Below, piece by piece: positions 42,764 to 51,236 of a DNA stretch of 64,000 nucleotides. The notes beneath the pieces were generated by a model. It had not been told where the DNA came from. It worked only from the letters and a program-made list of their open reading frames with translations, and made no database searches. Position 1 is the stretch's first letter; every line of letters begins with the position of its first letter. A program made the position numbers and the translations under genes. Location of the stretch: positions 62,001 through 126,000 of the forward strand of contig UQGG01000015.1 of NCBI GenBank assembly GCA_900540475.1, given 5' to 3'. Source of the DNA: an uncultured Robinsoniella sp. Lineage in GTDB: Bacteria > Bacillota > Clostridia > Lachnospirales > Lachnospiraceae.

Positions 42764-44200
42764 TTAATCCTTATACCGGTATGTATAGACAAACCATGTA
42801 ATCCCTGCAATTAGTAAAACAGCAGATATAAACGCCGTAAGAACGCTATATGTTTCCCAGACAAGTATCACAGACCAGTCCAAAGCAACACCTATGATAC
42901 ACAGGACAATGACTGCTACCAATAGAATGGCCGTTACGATTTTTCTCTTTTTTCCCATTGCCTGCCGGTTATGGGATTTCCTTCTGTGCAGTCCCATGAA
43001 AAAAAGCAGAACCGTTGATAAGCCAAAAATAATTGTAGCAGCTGACAAGACAATATCCATTAGCTGCGTACTTCCTATTTCATATGACTGCGCCAGATTG
43101 CCGTCTAATATATCTTTGACTTTTAGTACCAGACTAATATTGGTATTGGTGCCGTTGCTCAGCAGGCATATGGCTGTTCGATCCTTTGGAAGCATGGCTG
43201 CTTCGGTTCTGAAATTGGGATTCTCCCCCTGGTGTTCGACTATTGTCTGGTCAGCGTCCACCATCCAGCCCGCTGCATAATACATATCGCTGACAGCCGG
43301 AACAGACTGATCTCCCTGATGTGATTTTTCGATAACTCCATGGAATATATCGGGAATGTCCTGCACCGTCCCCATTTGTATGCCCATCCAGCGTGACATA
43401 TCTTCTGCACTGGATATGATATAGCCTGCGGGTTTGTTCCCGGCATATTCCGGCGCGTTATATGGTGTTGTCATAAAAAAAGAAGAACGATAACCCTGCG
43501 CCAGCTGCCCGGTAGCACTGGCATCTTCCTGATAAACATACGTCTGGTCAAGACCTAACGGCTTTAATACCTGTTCCGTCATAAAATCTTCATAGCTTTG
43601 TCCCGACACTTTTTCAATCACCAATCCCAAGACATCATAGTTAACCGTTCCATACTCATATTGTTCACCGGGAAGGAACGCCAATTCCGCATCCGTTAGC
43701 ATTTCCACTGTCTTTTGCAGCATATCCGGCGTATTGCCCCGGGGAATACTTTGGGTATGTCGGGCATTCACCAGGCCGCTGGTATGATGAAGAAAGTTAT
43801 TGAGTGTAAGGCTTTGCATATCAACCGGTTTCCCCTCATATTTTAAAGTAAACCAGGGCAGGTATTTCTGTACAGTGTCGGTCATTGAAAGGCGACCTTG
43901 CTCTTCTAACAACAGGATACCCATGCCGGTAAAAGCTTTACTTACCGAAGCCAGCTCATATAACGTATTCTCACTTGCAGCCAGCCCCTTTTCCCGGTTG
44001 GCATACCCGGAAGAAAAGTAAGACACTTCATCATCCTTAAGTATTGATAAAGACATCCCCGGCACCCCGGATTTGCGGCAGGCATCATCCAGCAAGGATT
44101 GGATTGCCGCAGACTGGGGAGCTGACATGGCATAACTTTTAGTTGTGAATGAAAAGAACAATATAAATATGGTTAGTACAGAAGTAATTGTCTTTTTCAT
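42764..44200 (-). CDS. membrane-anchored serine hydrolase, class C beta-lactamase fold
   Basis: A 478-aa protein from ATG 44200 with AAGGAGC upstream. Signal peptide (residues 1-24, ending SYA) then a beta-lactamase/D-aminopeptidase-type domain: SxxK in LASVSKAFTG (Ser85/Lys88, from the chosen start), then YEYGTVNYDVLG at ~181-192, where the usual Tyr-Ser-Asn reads Tyr-Gly-Thr, and EHQGENP as the third (H/K-x-G) motif. Three C-terminal helices follow (SAATIIFGLSTVLLFFM; IVTAILLVAVIVLCII; YSVLTAFISAVLLIAGI). It is therefore secreted and membrane-tethered and may act on cell-wall peptides or hydrolyse esters; resistance to beta-lactams is not implied. Confidence 0.85.
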   Translation of the reverse strand: MKKTITSVLTIFILFFSFTTKSYAMSAPQSAAIQSLLDDACRKSGVPGMSLSILKDDEVSYFSSGYANREKGLAASENTLYELASVSKAFTGMGILLLEEQGRLSMTDTVQKYLPWFTLKYEGKPVDMQSLTLNNFLHHTSGLVNARHTQSIPRGNTPDMLQKTVEMLTDAELAFLPGEQYEYGTVNYDVLGLVIEKVSGQSYEDFMTEQVLKPLGLDQTYVYQEDASATGQLAQGYRSSFFMTTPYNAPEYAGNKPAGYIISSAEDMSRWMGIQMGTVQDIPDIFHGVIEKSHQGDQSVPAVSDMYYAAGWMVDADQTIVEHQGENPNFRTEAAMLPKDRTAICLLSNGTNTNISLVLKVKDILDGNLAQSYEIGSTQLMDIVLSAATIIFGLSTVLLFFMGLHRRKSHNRQAMGKKRKIVTAILLVAVIVLCIIGVALDWSVILVWETYSVLTAFISAVLLIAGITWFVYTYRYKD

Positions 44201-44249
44201 CAATGCTCCTTTTTGAAAACTTATGATGATAGTTTATGGTATAAATGGG

Positions 44250-44264
44250 TTAGAGCATGTTTTT
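44250..44264 (+). repeat. dispersed hairpin-family element
   Basis: TTAGAGCATGTTTTT followed by ATTAAACTTGC, an imperfect inverted repeat between the serine hydrolase start and the URO-D stop (44280). It resembles the elements at 29087-29104 and 15796-15824. Confidence 0.35.
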
Positions 44265-44279
44265 ATTAAACTTGCTTTA

Positions 44280-45308
44280 TCAGTGTATCCCAAATTTACT
44301 CTGGTTTTGGAATACTTCTATCATGGCAGCTATGTTTTGAGGCGGTACATCAAAAGCAACCGCATGGGTCGGCGCCGCTATATAACCGCCACCCTTTTTC
44401 ATGATCTTCATAATCCGGATCGTTTCCTGCTGTACCTGCTCTTTTGTCGCCTGAACCAGTAAGTGCTGCGTTGAAATTCCACCCCAGAAAGTCAGTTTGT
44501 CCCCATATTTCTTTTTCACTTCCTCAATATCATAGATTTCCGGCTGGAAGGTCTGGTAACAGTCAAGTCCAATTTCAATCAGGTCTCCCAATATCTCGCT
44601 GCAGTCTCCGCAGGAATGCTGAAATACATATTTTCCTTCCTTATGTACACGGTCATACATTCGCTTCATCCTGGGTTTTATAAAATGCCGCCAGTGCTCC
44701 GGTCCCATAATCATTCCCTTTTGCTGTCCCCAGTCATCTCCAAAGTAAACGCCATCTATCTCATATTCTAAAGCGATATCAATCAAATGTAGATTATACT
44801 CGCAGATGCTGTCATATAATTCTTCCAGGCTTTCCGGATCAGTCAACATGCGTATTAGTACATTTTCCATGCCCATCAGGCTCCAGGAACGTTCAAACAT
44901 GGAAAATCCAAACCCAGCCATACAGAATTTATCTTCTTTTTCAGCAATTAGCTGCTCATATTCAGCCCGTAGACGCATCTCATCTATTTTAGGAAATGTA
45001 TAAACGATTTCCTCATCCGGATCCGGGAATAAGGGATGATCCACCATCCCAATATCCTTATCAGCACCAGAACGGTTCCATTCCACACCGAAATCATCCA
45101 CAAAGTATTCCGGCTTGTCCTCCCTCTGCGTAGGCCACCCCCAATACTGTATATAGTGCAGATGTAGCCCCCAGTCTTTTTCAAATTCACGATTTACCAG
45201 AAAAGCTGACATATTCTGAGCTTCCTGTTCAGTAAATTCTACAAAGTACGGGACAATATCCGTTTCTCTGTGATTTAAAGCTGCTATCACACGTTCTCTT
45301 CTAGTCAT
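44280..45308 (-). CDS. URO-D/MtaA-family protein with partial zinc motif
   Basis: A 342-aa TIM barrel; ATG 45308 has TTGGAGG seven bases upstream. Start TRRERVIAALNHRETDIVPYFVEFTEQE, then DGVYFGDDWGQQKG and the zinc-type motif FQHSCGDCSEIL (His-x-Cys kept). The third ligand Cys of MtaA is replaced: the region reads IAAPTHAVAF, with a His. It follows GH51 by 36 bases in one operon that has lost its upstream part (see 46964-47512). It forms a subgroup with the protein at 52523-53545. Activity unknown; sugar-operon context is established by neighbours only. Confidence 0.83.
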   Translation of the reverse strand: MTRRERVIAALNHRETDIVPYFVEFTEQEAQNMSAFLVNREFEKDWGLHLHYIQYWGWPTQREDKPEYFVDDFGVEWNRSGADKDIGMVDHPLFPDPDEEIVYTFPKIDEMRLRAEYEQLIAEKEDKFCMAGFGFSMFERSWSLMGMENVLIRMLTDPESLEELYDSICEYNLHLIDIALEYEIDGVYFGDDWGQQKGMIMGPEHWRHFIKPRMKRMYDRVHKEGKYVFQHSCGDCSEILGDLIEIGLDCYQTFQPEIYDIEEVKKKYGDKLTFWGGISTQHLLVQATKEQVQQETIRIMKIMKKGGGYIAAPTHAVAFDVPPQNIAAMIEVFQNQSKFGIH

Positions 45309-45344
45309 CTCATATCCTCCAATTTTAAAAAACACTTCCCCGTT

Positions 45345-46832
45345 TTATACACACAGGCGAATAACATTCCATGACAACGGAGACAGCACTGCTTTGCATA
45401 TACCATCCTCTATAGCCGCATTGCCATTACACATGGGAACGATACATTCCGGATGCTTCATAGTATTAGCAGCATAGCGGTCGGCATTTTTTAATACAAT
45501 ATGCTCTTTCACATAGTATATCCCAAATCCGCTGATTTCGCAATCTAACTCCATTTCTTCCTCACCCCTGTTCAGAGCAAAAACAGTGATTCCATCTTTG
45601 GTATACACAGCAACCGCATCCAGATAAGGAACATCGCTATAATCTCTGGAATCATACTTTGGAGAATCAATCAACGTCCATAATACGGTTCCCCTGCCAT
45701 ATTTAGATGCATGCAGATATGGATAAAAGATCGTCTGTCTCCATGCATCACCTCCATTGTGAGTCATAATCGGTGCAATTACATTTACCAGCTGGGCAAG
45801 ACATGCCATTTTCACCCGGTCCGCATGACGCAGAAGTGTAATCAGCATTGCCCCTACCATGAGTGCGTCTTCTACATTATAGACGTCTTCCAGCTGCGGC
45901 GGTGCAATGCTCCAGGGCTTAGGATTCTCCCCGGAAGTATGAAACCATACATTCCACTCATCAAAGGACAGATTGATTTTCTTCTTGCTTTTCTTTTTAC
46001 TTTGAATATAATCACAGGTTGAGATCACACCAGAGATAAAACGGTCCATATCCAGCGTCTTAGCCAAGAAGTTAGCTGTATCCATAGATTTATTCCCATA
46101 ATACTGATGAAGAGAAATATAGTCTACCTGATCATAAGCCTGATTCAGAACCTCCGCCTCCCAGTCACCAAAAGTAGGCATGTCCACAGAAGAGGATCCG
46201 CAAGCTACAAGTTCTATTTCCGGGTCCACTCCCTTCATTACTTTTCCTGCTTCACATGCAATTCTTCCGTATTCCTCAGCTGTCTTATGTCCGATCTGCC
46301 AAGGTCCATCCATTTCATTTCCCAGACACCAGGTTTTAATCTTATAAGGTTCTTTTACACCATGCTCGATCCGCAGGTCACTATAATGAGATCCGGAAGT
46401 GTGATTGCAGTATTCTACCAGGTTTCTTGCTGCATCTACCCCTCTGGTTCCAAGGTTTACCGCCATCATTATTTCGGTATTTACCGCCTGTGCCCATTTT
46501 GCAAATTCATTAAGTCCCACTTCGTTGGTTTCCGTGGCATTCCATGCTAATTCTAACCTTTTGGGGCGCTTATCTTTGGGACCAACTCCATCTTCCCAGT
46601 TATATCCGGACACAAAATTACCTCCCGGATACCGCACAATAGGCACATCAATTTCTTTTACCAGTTCCATCACATCTTTTCGAAAACCAAATTCATCCGC
46701 AAGGGGATGACCAGGTTCATAAATCCCACCATATACGGCTCTTCCCACATGTTCGATAAATGAACCAAATATTCTTTTATCAACTTCTCCTATTTGAAAA
46801 TCTCTGTCCGCTTTCATTTTTGCTTTTCGCAT
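45345..46832 (-). CDS. abfA: GH51 alpha-N-arabinofuranosidase
   Basis: A 495-aa intracellular enzyme. ATG 46832 follows a palindromic leader; a GTG at 46883 extends the frame through the palindrome and is less likely. Family blocks: IFGSFIEHVGRAVYGGIYEPGHP, IVRYPGGNFVSGYNWEDGVGP, acid/base Glu in KTWCLGNEMDGPWQIG, DYISLHQYYGN, nucleophile Glu in LSFDEWNVWFH. The C-terminal beta domain is complete (ends LSPLSWNVIRLCV). It removes arabinose from arabinan or arabinoxylan oligomers. It lies just downstream of a truncated ABC permease gene and may have lost its original promoter. Confidence 0.93.
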   Translation of the reverse strand: MRKAKMKADRDFQIGEVDKRIFGSFIEHVGRAVYGGIYEPGHPLADEFGFRKDVMELVKEIDVPIVRYPGGNFVSGYNWEDGVGPKDKRPKRLELAWNATETNEVGLNEFAKWAQAVNTEIMMAVNLGTRGVDAARNLVEYCNHTSGSHYSDLRIEHGVKEPYKIKTWCLGNEMDGPWQIGHKTAEEYGRIACEAGKVMKGVDPEIELVACGSSSVDMPTFGDWEAEVLNQAYDQVDYISLHQYYGNKSMDTANFLAKTLDMDRFISGVISTCDYIQSKKKSKKKINLSFDEWNVWFHTSGENPKPWSIAPPQLEDVYNVEDALMVGAMLITLLRHADRVKMACLAQLVNVIAPIMTHNGGDAWRQTIFYPYLHASKYGRGTVLWTLIDSPKYDSRDYSDVPYLDAVAVYTKDGITVFALNRGEEEMELDCEISGFGIYYVKEHIVLKNADRYAANTMKHPECIVPMCNGNAAIEDGICKAVLSPLSWNVIRLCV

Positions 46833-46848
46833 ACTTATACCATTAAAT

Positions 46849-46917
46849 ATTACAGGCTGCCTGTAATTCTGCCACTCAGACACTCAAATTAATGAATCAC
46901 AGTGTGGCTTCCTTTCT
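46849..46917 (-). promoter_or_regulatory. intercistronic palindromic leader, copy 2 (before GH51)
   Basis: ATTACAGGC-T-GCCTGTAAT (46849-46867) lies about 16 bases before the ATG at 46832. In sense orientation it is preceded by GTGGCAG and followed by GGTATAAGTATG. AGAAAGGAAGCCACA at 46903-46917 is identical to the GH78 leader. Confidence 0.65.
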
Positions 46918-46963
46918 TTATATTTTTTAATTGATCTCACACATTCAAATGTGTACTTTTCTA

Positions 46964-47512
46964 TTAACCTTTTACTGCTGCCGCAAAGGACATGGTGCTG
47001 ATAAAATGTTTTTGTGCAAACATATAGATAATAAAGGTCGGTATCATTGCAACAGCTGCACCTGCAAGCAAAGTACCTGCCTGATGAGCATCGTACATTC
47101 CCTGAAGCAGCTGGAGTCCTGCCGAAACAGGCATATGTGACACATCGTTGAACACAATGGATGGCCACAAAAAGTCATTCCAGGAGCCAGTAAATGTAAA
47201 AAGTGCAACAACCGTCAGAACCGGTTTTAACGCCGGTATGATAATCTGCCCATATATGCGGAAATGACCGGCTCCATCTATGATCGCCGCTTCATCCAGC
47301 TCCTTGGGTATTCCAAACATAAACTGCCTGATGAGAAATATATTCGTAACATTAGCAAGTCCCGGAACTATGCAGGATACCGCCTGATCCACCCAGCCCA
47401 GTTTATCCACAATGGAATACATGGGGATAATATTTACAATGCCCGGTACCATAGAAATCAGGATCATTGAAATAAACAGATTGTCCCTTCCTTTGAACTC
47501 CATCCTCTGATA
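46964..47512 (-). pseudogene. ABC sugar permease (MalG-like), 5' truncated
   Basis: About 180 codons of a carbohydrate permease: MEFKGRDNLFISMILISMVP, EAA loop DEAAIIDGAGHFRIYGQIIIPALKP, and a normal C-terminus FISTMSFAAAVKG. Full family members are ~275 aa and have about 95 more residues (two helices) before MEFKG; here the upstream frame reads RYQR then meets a stop. The ATG at 47503 has no ribosome site. The 5' part ends at a junction (near 47513-47518) with the 5'-less end of an oppositely oriented regulator gene. The remaining protein should not assemble. Confidence 0.75.
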
Positions 47513-47968
47513 CCTAACTATTTAGAGAAAAACCAACGCCTGACGGAAATCCGTATTTCTCAGGAAATCTCTTCAGAGGCTCCGGGAATACGTGAAGACT
47601 GGCCCAGTGATATTCACTTTTCCATCAACAAAAAACCTCTGGGCATCTGGACTTCTCCTTCCGACTTTGGAACTCACCGGGGTGTCTACTCACCAGATTG
47701 GTGGCTGGACGGCTACAACCAGTATGGATTGTTAAAAACCTTATCTATTAATGATGAGGGATGTTTTATGGATAATAAAAAGATCAGCGACTACCGTTTA
47801 TCTGATTTAGGTATACAAAACGGTAAATCCTTTAAATACCGGATAGGGGTGCCGGAAGATTCCCTGAATGTGGGCGGCATGACTTTATTTGGACGCCATT
47901 TTGGAAATTATAACCAGAATATTAAGGTATCCCTTATTTATGAATTGACCAGCAAGAAAGACAGCTAA
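47513..47968 (+). pseudogene. ArsR-type regulator, C-terminal remnant
   Basis: An open frame on the plus strand gives PNYLEKNQRLTEIRISQEIS, SEAPGIREDWPSDIHFSINK, GIWTSPSDFGTHRGVYSPDWW, YGLLKTLSINDEGCFMDNKK and ends FGNYNQNIKVSLIYELTSKKDS. These blocks match the effector-half of ArsR/SmtB-type sugar regulators common in Lachnospiraceae (recognised from memory). The DNA-binding N-terminus and any start codon with a ribosome site are missing. It meets the truncated permease head to head, so both genes lost their 5' ends in one deletion. Confidence 0.65.
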
Positions 47969-48021
47969 TGATATGGATATATTAATAATTGATGTCTGAA
48001 TAGTCGCACCAAGCAGAGGCA

Positions 48022-48059
48022 CAAAAAACAGGCTCCAAAGTAAACACTTTGAAGCCTGT
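48022..48059 (-). terminator. rho-independent terminator of the ABC/GH4 operon
   Basis: A 14-bp stem with one mismatch (ACAGGCTTCAAAGT on the minus strand, 48059-48046; its partner 48041-48028), loop GTTT, then TTTTTTG on the minus strand. It lies 33 bases past the permease stop at 48092. Confidence 0.85.
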
Positions 48060-48091
48060 CTGTCCGCTCTCCGGCATGTTTTAAACACATA

Positions 48092-48922
48092 TCACCCCTT
48101 TACTGCTCCAACCATCATCCCTTTGATCAGATTTTTCTGGAACGTAAGATAGACGATAATAACAGGTAAAGCGATAATATTGGATGCAGCTGATATGAGC
48201 GGAATGTTCTGTGAATTCTTTCCGCGGAAAAAGTCAAGTCCCAGAGGCAAAGTCCTCATGGTTTCACTTTTAATCATGATATTGGGTAGCATGAAAGCAT
48301 TCCAGGACCACATGAAAGTGAAGATCAGCAAGGATATCAGTGCAGGTTTGATTATTGGTGTCACAATATACCACAAGGTCTGCCACTCATTAGTACCATC
48401 CATGCGTGCCGATTCCAGGAGTGATGCCGGGATTTCTTTTACGAATCCGCTTAGCAGAAAGGTTCCAAAAGGCACATTCATGGCTATCGTGGGCAGAATC
48501 ACTGCCCAGTGCGTATTCATAAGTCCCATGGATTTCATATCGTAAAATAATGGAATTACGATAATTTCCAGGGGGATTACAAGTCCCATAACGATTAATG
48601 TCTGAAAAAGATTTCTGCCTTTGAACTTCAGGCAGCTCATGGCATATGACGAAAGCAGTGAAAATAAAAGCACGCCTATTACCGAAAATAAGGATATATA
48701 CATACTGTTAAAGAGATACTTTGGAAAATGTCCCACTTTCCATGCCTGTATATAATTTTCCCAATGGAGTTTCTGAATATTTCCAAATAGTCCCGACTGC
48801 ACGATTTCCGCTGTGGTCCGCAAGGATGTAATGACAATCAATACACAGGGAACCAGCGTGCATAAGCAGCAGATACATAGCACCGCATATACTGCCGGGG
48901 TATAATTTTTCTTCTTCCTCAT
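48092..48922 (-). CDS. carbohydrate ABC transporter permease (MalG-like)
   Basis: A 276-aa six-helix permease. EAA loop ASLLESARMDGTNEWQTLWYIVTPIIKPAL (about residues 168-197) and C-terminal NLIKGMMVGAVKG. Its ATGA start overlaps the stop of the first permease by four bases, so they are coupled. No ATPase gene is present; a shared MsmX-type ATPase is expected elsewhere. Last gene of an operon that starts with PfkB or GH4; a good terminator follows. Confidence 0.93.
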   Translation of the reverse strand: MRKKKNYTPAVYAVLCICCLCTLVPCVLIVITSLRTTAEIVQSGLFGNIQKLHWENYIQAWKVGHFPKYLFNSMYISLFSVIGVLLFSLLSSYAMSCLKFKGRNLFQTLIVMGLVIPLEIIVIPLFYDMKSMGLMNTHWAVILPTIAMNVPFGTFLLSGFVKEIPASLLESARMDGTNEWQTLWYIVTPIIKPALISLLIFTFMWSWNAFMLPNIMIKSETMRTLPLGLDFFRGKNSQNIPLISAASNIIALPVIIVYLTFQKNLIKGMMVGAVKG

Positions 48923-49818
48923 ATCTCTTCGCCGCCTTTCCGAAAACGCAGAAATCCTTTTGAAATAAACAGAATAAATATAGTCATAATAACAGCGATT
49001 GTAGCACTATAACCTATCCGGTTCTTAACAAATGCTTCATTATACAAATAGTAGGACAGTACATAGGAGCTGTAACCCGGTCCCCCTTTTGTCATTTGAT
49101 ATACAATGTCAAAAACCTTGAACGAATCAATCAGTGCAAACAGCAAAAGGGTTGTAGTCGTAAGCCTTACACTGGGTATCGTAATATAGAAGAACTTTCG
49201 AAACGGTCCGCAGCCATCCATGGTAGCGGCTTCATATAATTCCGAACTGATGCCCTGAATGGCGGCACTGTATACTACTGTACTGAATCCATACCCCATC
49301 CAGACAGACATAACCAGTAACGAAATCATAACAAATTTAGTATCCCCCAGCCAGGACTGTGCCAATCCGCCCAGACCTATATTCTCCAGCATTTTATTCA
49401 AAGGCCCCATTGCCGGATTATAAATCCATGCCCATATTACTGCTGCAACTACACTGGAAAAAACCTGAGGCAGAAAAAGAATCAGCTGAAAGATCTTTCC
49501 ATGCTTAATGTTGGAATTCACCAGCAGAGAAGCCTGTATCAGACCTATCGCTATGGGAATTGTACAAGAACAAAGCATCCATATTACATTGTTTTTTGCG
49601 GACTGCAGCACCAGTGGATCCGTAAAGAATTCCTTGTAATTTTTCAAACCTGCAAATTCAATTTCCCCTAATCCATCCCAGCTGTTAAAGCTGAGATAAA
49701 CAGTCTGAAGTAAAGGCCAGCAGACAAAAACAATAAACAGTATCAATGCGGGCATTATAAATACATATGCCATTACATTTATTTTTTTCTTCTTGCGCAG
49801 TATCGCTGCTTCTTCCAT
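48919..49818 (-). CDS. sugar ABC transporter permease (MalF/UgpA-like)
   Basis: A 299-aa permease with six helices and EAA loop SSELYEAATMDGCGPFRKFFYITIPSVR (about 195-222). GAGGTGAACG precedes the ATG. It follows the binding lipoprotein by 24 bases and overlaps the second permease by four bases. Confidence 0.93.
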   Translation of the reverse strand: MEEAAILRKKKKINVMAYVFIMPALILFIVFVCWPLLQTVYLSFNSWDGLGEIEFAGLKNYKEFFTDPLVLQSAKNNVIWMLCSCTIPIAIGLIQASLLVNSNIKHGKIFQLILFLPQVFSSVVAAVIWAWIYNPAMGPLNKMLENIGLGGLAQSWLGDTKFVMISLLVMSVWMGYGFSTVVYSAAIQGISSELYEAATMDGCGPFRKFFYITIPSVRLTTTTLLLFALIDSFKVFDIVYQMTKGGPGYSSYVLSYYLYNEAFVKNRIGYSATIAVIMTIFILFISKGFLRFRKGGEEI

Positions 49819-49842
49819 TTACGTTCACCTCTTCTTTCGCTT

Positions 49843-51192
49843 TTACTCCTTACCCCACTCCTTTTCAAGGCTGTCACATAACGATTCCGGTGTATGCTGG
49901 CCCTGAGTCAGAAGCTGTGTTTCTTTGATCATATAGTCCAGATAACCAGGCTTCACATTGTCTAAATAAAACCCGATCTTGGCATTTTTTGTACTTTCAA
50001 CCACTTCTTTATGCAGCACTGTGGCTTCCACACCGGATACATCTGTTAATGTTGCAGGAGTAAAACTGGCTTCATACCACTTCTTTACGAAATCATCTTC
50101 AAAAAAGATATCGATCCAATCCAGTGCCGCTGCTTTTTTATCAGCATCCAGATTTGCATTTAATGCCCACGCCCCATCCGTCGCATCTACGATATATGGT
50201 TCTGAATCCGCTGAGAATCCCGGGAAAATAAATGCTCCAATGTTGAGTCCGCTGGCTTCAAAATTTGCCAGGCTCCAATCACCATCGATAGTAAACGCTG
50301 TTTTTCCCTGACTGAAAAGCGCCGGGACATCATCCCCTTTTACTCCTTCAAAGTTCTCTCTGTAATAACCTTTTTCATACCAGTCACTGATATGTGCAAA
50401 TGCATCGGTTACAGCGGTTTTCATGTTATCGGAAAATGTCTTTTTATAATACCAGTCATCAATATCTTCTTTTGGAGCTGAATTCAGCATCATACTCTCT
50501 GCCGCCCATATAATCTGATAGTAATTATCACCGCCGCATTCCGTAGGGATATAGCCCGCTTCCTTAGCTTTTTGCATAATTATTTCCAGCTCTTCCACGG
50601 TTTTTGGTACCTGAACGCCAATTTCTTTGAATATATCTTTATTGTAATACACTACAATGGGTGCCATAAGAAATGATGCACTGTAATACTTATCCGGAGT
50701 ACGGAGATTATTAAATTCGATAGATCCCGGAACAGACTTTTCAATCCATCCTCTCTCAAGTACATCCTCCGTAATATCCATAAGATAATTATTTTCCATC
50801 AGCGCCTGCTGGTTCAAATCATCCAGGTAAACCATATCATATCCGTCACCTGAACTAAATTCCAGTTTCAGTTTCTGGGCATAATCACTGGTACTCTCAT
50901 TTACTACCGTTACATTAGGCCATTTTTCATTTAATTTCTGTGCTGCCTCCTCTAACAGCGCAGTTCTCACTTCTCCATTCAGGGATGAAGTGAAACGGAG
51001 TTCAAAGGTTGCATTATAGTCAATTTCCTCTGATTTTCCTGCCTGGCTCTCTGCCCCTTCACTGCCCGGCTCAGACTTTTCTGCCTCTGTTTTCTCCAGC
51101 TGCTTTTCTTTGTTTCCAATCCCCATACATCCTGCCATTGTTCCTGCTGTCATACATATACATAATACTGCTGCAATTATTTTTTTCCTCAT
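49843..51192 (-). CDS. extracellular sugar-binding lipoprotein (ABC transporter)
   Basis: A 449-aa family-1 solute-binding protein: signal peptide KKIIAAVLCICMTAGTM then lipobox MAGC (Cys22), a charged linker rich in Glu/Ser, and the binding domain from YNATFELRFTSSLNGEVRTA. AAAGGAGAAG precedes the ATG. It lies 44 bases downstream of the GH4 gene, tying transport to intracellular GH4 cleavage. Ligand unknown. Confidence 0.92.
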   Translation of the reverse strand: MRKKIIAAVLCICMTAGTMAGCMGIGNKEKQLEKTEAEKSEPGSEGAESQAGKSEEIDYNATFELRFTSSLNGEVRTALLEEAAQKLNEKWPNVTVVNESTSDYAQKLKLEFSSGDGYDMVYLDDLNQQALMENNYLMDITEDVLERGWIEKSVPGSIEFNNLRTPDKYYSASFLMAPIVVYYNKDIFKEIGVQVPKTVEELEIIMQKAKEAGYIPTECGGDNYYQIIWAAESMMLNSAPKEDIDDWYYKKTFSDNMKTAVTDAFAHISDWYEKGYYRENFEGVKGDDVPALFSQGKTAFTIDGDWSLANFEASGLNIGAFIFPGFSADSEPYIVDATDGAWALNANLDADKKAAALDWIDIFFEDDFVKKWYEASFTPATLTDVSGVEATVLHKEVVESTKNAKIGFYLDNVKPGYLDYMIKETQLLTQGQHTPESLCDSLEKEWGKE

Positions 51193-51236
51193 AATCTGCT
51201 TCTCCTTTTACTCTGCTATGTTCAAAAGCTTCTGGG

